From Nevskia sp043781855 (GTDB taxonomy: Bacteria; Pseudomonadota; Gammaproteobacteria; Nevskiales; Nevskiaceae): a DNA stretch of 64,000 bases. The notes beneath the pieces are model-generated. The model was not told the DNA's origin. It saw only the letters and a list, made by a program, of their open reading frames with translations, and did not search any database. Within the stretch, counting starts at the first letter, position 1, and each line of letters begins with the position of its first letter. The stretch is taken from the NCBI GenBank assembly GCA_043781855.1, contig JAYWBB010000134.1, forward strand, positions 1 through 64,000, written 5' to 3'. The translations under genes were made by a program, and so were the position numbers. Shown here piece after piece: positions 61,123 to 64,000 of the stretch.

Positions 61123-61911
61123 ATGAACCCCGGCGCCGGCGTCCGGCAGATTCCGCTCGATCTGATCCGCGCCGGCGGCACGCAAGCGCGCCGCCGTTTC
61201 GCGCCGGAGTCGCTGCGCGAACTCGCCGAATCGATTCGCGTCTCGGGTGTCGTGCAGCCGATCGTGCTGCGCAGCCTCGGGCGCGGCTACGAGCTGCTGG
61301 CCGGCGAACGGCGCTGGCGCGCCGCACAGCTGGCCGGCTTGCACGAGATTCCGGCACTGATCCGCAACGATCTCAGCGACGACGAAGCGCTGGTGCTCGG
61401 TCTGATCGAAAATCTCCAGCGCGAATCGCTGTCGCCGATGGAAACCGCAGACGGTCTGCGCCGACTCGGCGAGACGCATGCGCTAACCCACGAAGCGATC
61501 GGTGCACGCATCGGCAAGTCGCGCGTCTACGTCACCAATTTTTTGCGCCTGCTCGCGCTCGCACCCGGCGTACAGCGGATGATCGACGACGGCAGCCTCT
61601 CGATCGGCCACGGCAAGGTGCTCGCCGGGTTGCCGCTCGAGAAACAATTGCAATGGGCGAGTCTCATCGTGCGCGACACGCTGACCGTGCGCGCACTCGA
61701 ACGCCGTCTCGCCAGCGGCGATCGCGCGGCGCCGCCTCGCAGCGGCAAGCCGGACGAATGGCAGCAGCTTGCCGGCAAGCTCGCCGACCATCTCGGCTAT
61801 CCGGCCGAGTTTCGCTCCGGGCCCGATGGCGCCGGCGAATTGCGCGTACGCTTTCACAGCCTCGATGAACTCGACGGCCTGCTCGCCCGCATCGGCTATT
61901 CGGAAGACTGA
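61123..61911 (+). CDS. ParB-family protein without an adjacent ParA
   Basis: A 262-residue ParB/Spo0J-type protein. The N-terminal CTPase/clamp domain carries 'GYELLAGERRWRAAQLAGL' (GERRxRA motif) and 'ENLQRESLSPMETADG'. The helix-turn-helix region is 'THEAIGARIGKSRVYVTNFL' with 'SIGHGKVLAGLP'. The C-terminal dimerisation part is short. ATG 61123 is chosen within a longer frame because the protein then begins 'MNPGAGVRQIPLDLI'. Chromosomal parB normally follows parA near mnmG-rsmG; here mnmG is 2 kb away but on the other strand and parA is absent. It may be an accessory ParB-like factor. Confidence 0.85.
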   Translation: MNPGAGVRQIPLDLIRAGGTQARRRFAPESLRELAESIRVSGVVQPIVLRSLGRGYELLAGERRWRAAQLAGLHEIPALIRNDLSDDEALVLGLIENLQRESLSPMETADGLRRLGETHALTHEAIGARIGKSRVYVTNFLRLLALAPGVQRMIDDGSLSIGHGKVLAGLPLEKQLQWASLIVRDTLTVRALERRLASGDRAAPPRSGKPDEWQQLAGKLADHLGYPAEFRSGPDGAGELRVRFHSLDELDGLLARIGYSED

Positions 61912-62000
61912 ACATCACGCGAGAGTCCTTCGTCCGCGCGCAGCACACCTGTCTGTTTCACGCGCTTACAATCCGGTCTCGTCTTCCAATCCATCTCCTG

Positions 62001-62573
62001 ATGATCCATCGATTGCTCACTGTCGCCTCCGCGCTGGCACTCGCTGCCTGCGCCGCCGCGCCACCGAATCCGAACCCGCGTGCGGCCGAGCCGCTTGCGC
62101 TTGCCCCGCAGGTCGACCTCGCGCGCTTCATGGGCCGCTGGTACGTGATCGCGAACATTCCGTACTTCGCCGAACGCGGTTATGTCGGCTCTTACGTCGA
62201 ATACGCGCTGCGCAAGGATGGCGACATCGACGATTATTTTCTCGGCCACAAGAAGCGCTTCGATGCGCCGCTGGAAAAGAAGACCTTGAAGGACTCGGTC
62301 ATCGCAGGCAGCAACAACGCGCGCTGGAAATCGTCGCCGTTCTGGCCGCTGTCTTTTGATTTCCTGATCCTTGACGTCGATGCCGATTACCAGACCGCGC
62401 TGATCGGTTATCCGGGCAAGAAGTGGGGCTGGATTTTCGCGCGTACGCCGGAGATCGACGCGGCGACTTATCGTCGGCTCATCGCCAGGCTCGATGCCCA
62501 AGGCTACGACAGTTCGCGTTTCCTGCGCGTCCCGCAACGTGCGGAGCAAATCGGGCAACCAGGGTTCCAATAG
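62001..62573 (+). CDS. blc: Outer-membrane lipoprotein lipocalin Blc
   Basis: A bacterial lipocalin of 190 residues that binds lysophospholipids or fatty acids at the outer membrane. The signal peptide ends in lipobox 'LAAC' (14-17). The lipocalin signature 'FMGRWYVIANIPYF' opens the barrel, 'FWPLSFDFLILDVDADY' and 'YPGKKWGWIFARTPEI' follow as in Blc. It is three bases upstream of the metalloprotease gene, so the two form an operon. Confidence 0.9.
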   Translation: MIHRLLTVASALALAACAAAPPNPNPRAAEPLALAPQVDLARFMGRWYVIANIPYFAERGYVGSYVEYALRKDGDIDDYFLGHKKRFDAPLEKKTLKDSVIAGSNNARWKSSPFWPLSFDFLILDVDADYQTALIGYPGKKWGWIFARTPEIDAATYRRLIARLDAQGYDSSRFLRVPQRAEQIGQPGFQ

Positions 62574-62576
62574 GCC

Positions 62577-63359
62577 ATGGCCGATCTGCAGGGACCCTTC
62601 GCGCCGCTCCAGTTGCAGGAACGCGTCAGCACGCAGGCCCGCAACATCCGCATCGAAGTACGGCCGGACGGCAGCGTGCTGCTGGTCATTCCCCGGCGCG
62701 TCGCGAAATCGGTCGCGTATGCCTTCCTGCGCAGCCGCGAAGACTGGATCCGGCGCAAGCTCTTCGAGCTGCAAAGTCGCGCCGCGCGCGCACCGACCCG
62801 GACTCCGCTGCGCTGGGACGGCAACGACCGCCTGCCGCTGCGCGGCGTCGAAACGTCGTTGCGTGTCATCGCCTCGCGCATCGCCAAGCCGCGTCTGCGT
62901 TTCGACGAGGCCATCACGCTGTTCTGCGCGCCTTCCCAGCTCGGCCGTCCGGCACTGCTCGCCAATACGCTGCGCGCGGCGCTGCGCAAGCTCGCGCGCA
63001 GTGAGGCCCGGCAGCTGCTCGACGATGAAGCGGCGCGTCTCGGCCTCGACTACATCGGCCCGCGCATCGCCGATCAGAAATCGCTCTGGGGCAGTTGCAC
63101 CCCGGATGGCCTCATCAGCCTGAACTGGCGGCTGTTGCTGGCGCCGCCACAGGTGCTGCGCTACGTCGTCGTGCATGAGCTCTGCCATCGCCGGCATCTT
63201 GATCACTCACCGCGCTTCTGGCGTCTGGTCGAGAAGCAGATGCCGGACCACGCCGACTGGCGCGGCTGGCTGCGCGAGCACGGTGCCGGATTGCACACGG
63301 TGTTGCCCAAGCCCGGGCGACAAGCCTACCAGCCCGGCCTGTTCGACGACCCGCTCTAG
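62577..63359 (+). CDS. YgjP-type (DUF45) zinc metalloprotease-like protein
   Basis: A 260-residue member of the YgjP/WLM (SprT-related) family. The zinc site is 'VVHELCHRRHLDHSPRFW', with His200, Glu201, His204 and His210; the start of the domain is 'GPRIADQKSLWGSC'. The N-terminal half holds 'IRIEVRPDGSVLLVIPRRV', typical of DUF45. The physiological substrate is unknown. It follows blc by three bases. Confidence 0.9.
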   Translation: MADLQGPFAPLQLQERVSTQARNIRIEVRPDGSVLLVIPRRVAKSVAYAFLRSREDWIRRKLFELQSRAARAPTRTPLRWDGNDRLPLRGVETSLRVIASRIAKPRLRFDEAITLFCAPSQLGRPALLANTLRAALRKLARSEARQLLDDEAARLGLDYIGPRIADQKSLWGSCTPDGLISLNWRLLLAPPQVLRYVVVHELCHRRHLDHSPRFWRLVEKQMPDHADWRGWLREHGAGLHTVLPKPGRQAYQPGLFDDPL

Positions 63360-63437
63360 GTTTTGATCGAGGGCGTGGTTGTCTCGCCGTGCCGCTCGCG
63401 CTACTGTCGACGGGCAGGCTCGGCGGAGGACACGGTG

Positions 63438-63839
63438 ATGGCAACGCTGGATTCGGTGCGGGTTCGGGACTACATGTCGACGAAGCTGGTCAGCTTCACA
63501 CCCGACATGGAAGTGATGCAGGCGGTACACATCCTGGTCGAAAAGGGTATCTCCGGCGCGCCAGTGCTTGATGCCAGCGGCACGCTGGTCGGCGTGCTCT
63601 CGCAGCGTGATTGTCTCGACATCGCGCTGATCGCCGCGCAGGACACCTGCGTCGCCGGCCCGGTGCGGCAGTTCATGAGCACGAACCCGGTCACGGTCGA
63701 GCCGGACACCAATCTCACGCAACTCGCGACCATGTTTACGACCGCGCCGTTCCGGCGTTATCCGGTCATCGAGAATGGCAAGGTGGTCGGCCAGATTTCC
63801 CGCTCCGACGTGCTGCGCGCGATCAGCGCGATGTGCTGA
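63438..63839 (+). CDS. CBS-domain-pair protein
   Basis: A 133-residue protein made of two CBS domains ('VRDYMSTKLVSFTPDMEVMQ' and 'VRQFMSTNPVTVEPDTNLTQ'), which form an adenosine-nucleotide-binding Bateman module without an effector domain. ATG 63438 with an upstream GGAGG is preferred over earlier in-frame codons. It is convergent with mnmG; the stops are only two bases apart. Confidence 0.9.
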   Translation: MATLDSVRVRDYMSTKLVSFTPDMEVMQAVHILVEKGISGAPVLDASGTLVGVLSQRDCLDIALIAAQDTCVAGPVRQFMSTNPVTVEPDTNLTQLATMFTTAPFRRYPVIENGKVVGQISRSDVLRAISAMC

Positions 63840-63841
63840 GC

Positions 63842-64000
63842 TCAAGCGCGGCGGCGCAAGCTCCCGGTCTTCTTCAGATGAATCAGCAATAGCGATACCG
63901 CTGCCGGCGTAACGCCAGAGATGCGGCCGGCCTGGGCGATGGTTTCCGGACGATGCGCCGCAAGCTTCTGCCGCACTTCGTTCGACAGGCCCGAGACTGC
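63842..64000 (-). CDS. mnmG: tRNA uridine-5-carboxymethylaminomethyl modification enzyme MnmG, C-terminal end
   Basis: The last 52 residues of MnmG (GidA), which with MnmE modifies U34 of certain tRNAs; the rest lies beyond the right edge. The C-terminal signature 'GRISGVTPAAVSLLLIHLKK' is diagnostic. The frame is open to the window end on the minus strand, and the stop is at 63842-63844. The genes that usually follow (rsmG, parA, parB) are not next to it here. Confidence 0.92.
   Translation of the reverse strand, partial: AVSGLSNEVRQKLAAHRPETIAQAGRISGVTPAAVSLLLIHLKKTGSLRRRA

Noticed and set aside
61954..61970. TGTTTCAC just downstream of the ParB gene, resembling half of a parS site
   Set aside because: The second half (GCGCTTACA) does not match GTGAAACA, so it is not a parS palindrome.

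Overview
The window is about 64 kb of GC-rich bacterial chromosome, densely coded on both strands. It has no insertion sequence, phage gene, CRISPR array or rRNA. The gene content points to a Gammaproteobacterium that makes alginate: alg genes, DbpA, YajQ, WaaA, an LpxL-type acyltransferase, WaaC, Blc, MnmG and DUF1631. A Nevskiales/Steroidobacterales-type lineage is my guess only, because no marker here fixes the genus.

Layout. 1-9.6 kb is the distal part of an alginate polymerisation, modification and export cluster: algG (cut by the window edge), algF, algX, algL, a TPR gene, then algI, algJ and a second algI. 9.7-14.2 kb holds a GntR regulator with an apparent 1-base frameshift, yajQ, dbpA and the two subunits of a 3-oxoacid CoA-transferase. 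14.3-19.9 kb is a three-gene heavy-metal-type RND efflux operon beside a tRNA-Arg(CCG). 20.6-22.0 kb pairs a tiny DUF2256 zinc-ribbon gene with an iron-sulfur photolyase that has lost about 120 internal residues.

22.1-36.5 kb contains all four genes of the ligase-associated DNA damage response set (PdeM phosphoesterase, DEXH helicase, ATP-dependent ligase, MBL exonuclease). They are not contiguous: rarD, a GFA-family gene and a giant low-GC DUF4011 helicase-nuclease gene, itself interrupted by an in-frame TAG, lie between them. 36.5-39.8 kb holds lipid A/LPS genes (waaA, an lpxL-like gene, a putative glycosyltransferase).

39.9-44.5 kb is the most novel segment. It is a six-gene co-directional cassette of uncharacterised proteins: an I9-inhibitor-like small protein, three related helix-plus-strand proteins sharing an 'LPTFYQFTE' block and a 'GSSLL...PVPPP' block, a coiled-coil protein fused to a GH5-like domain without its catalytic motif, and a second coiled-coil protein. 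A (GAAC)7 tetranucleotide repeat abuts one ribosome binding site.

From 44.5 kb on the genes are mostly housekeeping or envelope genes: waaC, two adjacent periplasmic proteins with matching NTF2-like tails (one an L,D-transpeptidase), an Atm1-type ABC exporter, DUF1631, a phospholipid-type acyltransferase and epimerase pair, dps, an orphan oppF-type ATPase and a ferritin-like gene. These are followed by a glycine-zipper lipoprotein, acylphosphatase, an SDR with an acyl-ACP desaturase, folE, a ParB without ParA, blc, a YgjP-type metalloprotease, a CBS-pair protein and the 3' end of mnmG.
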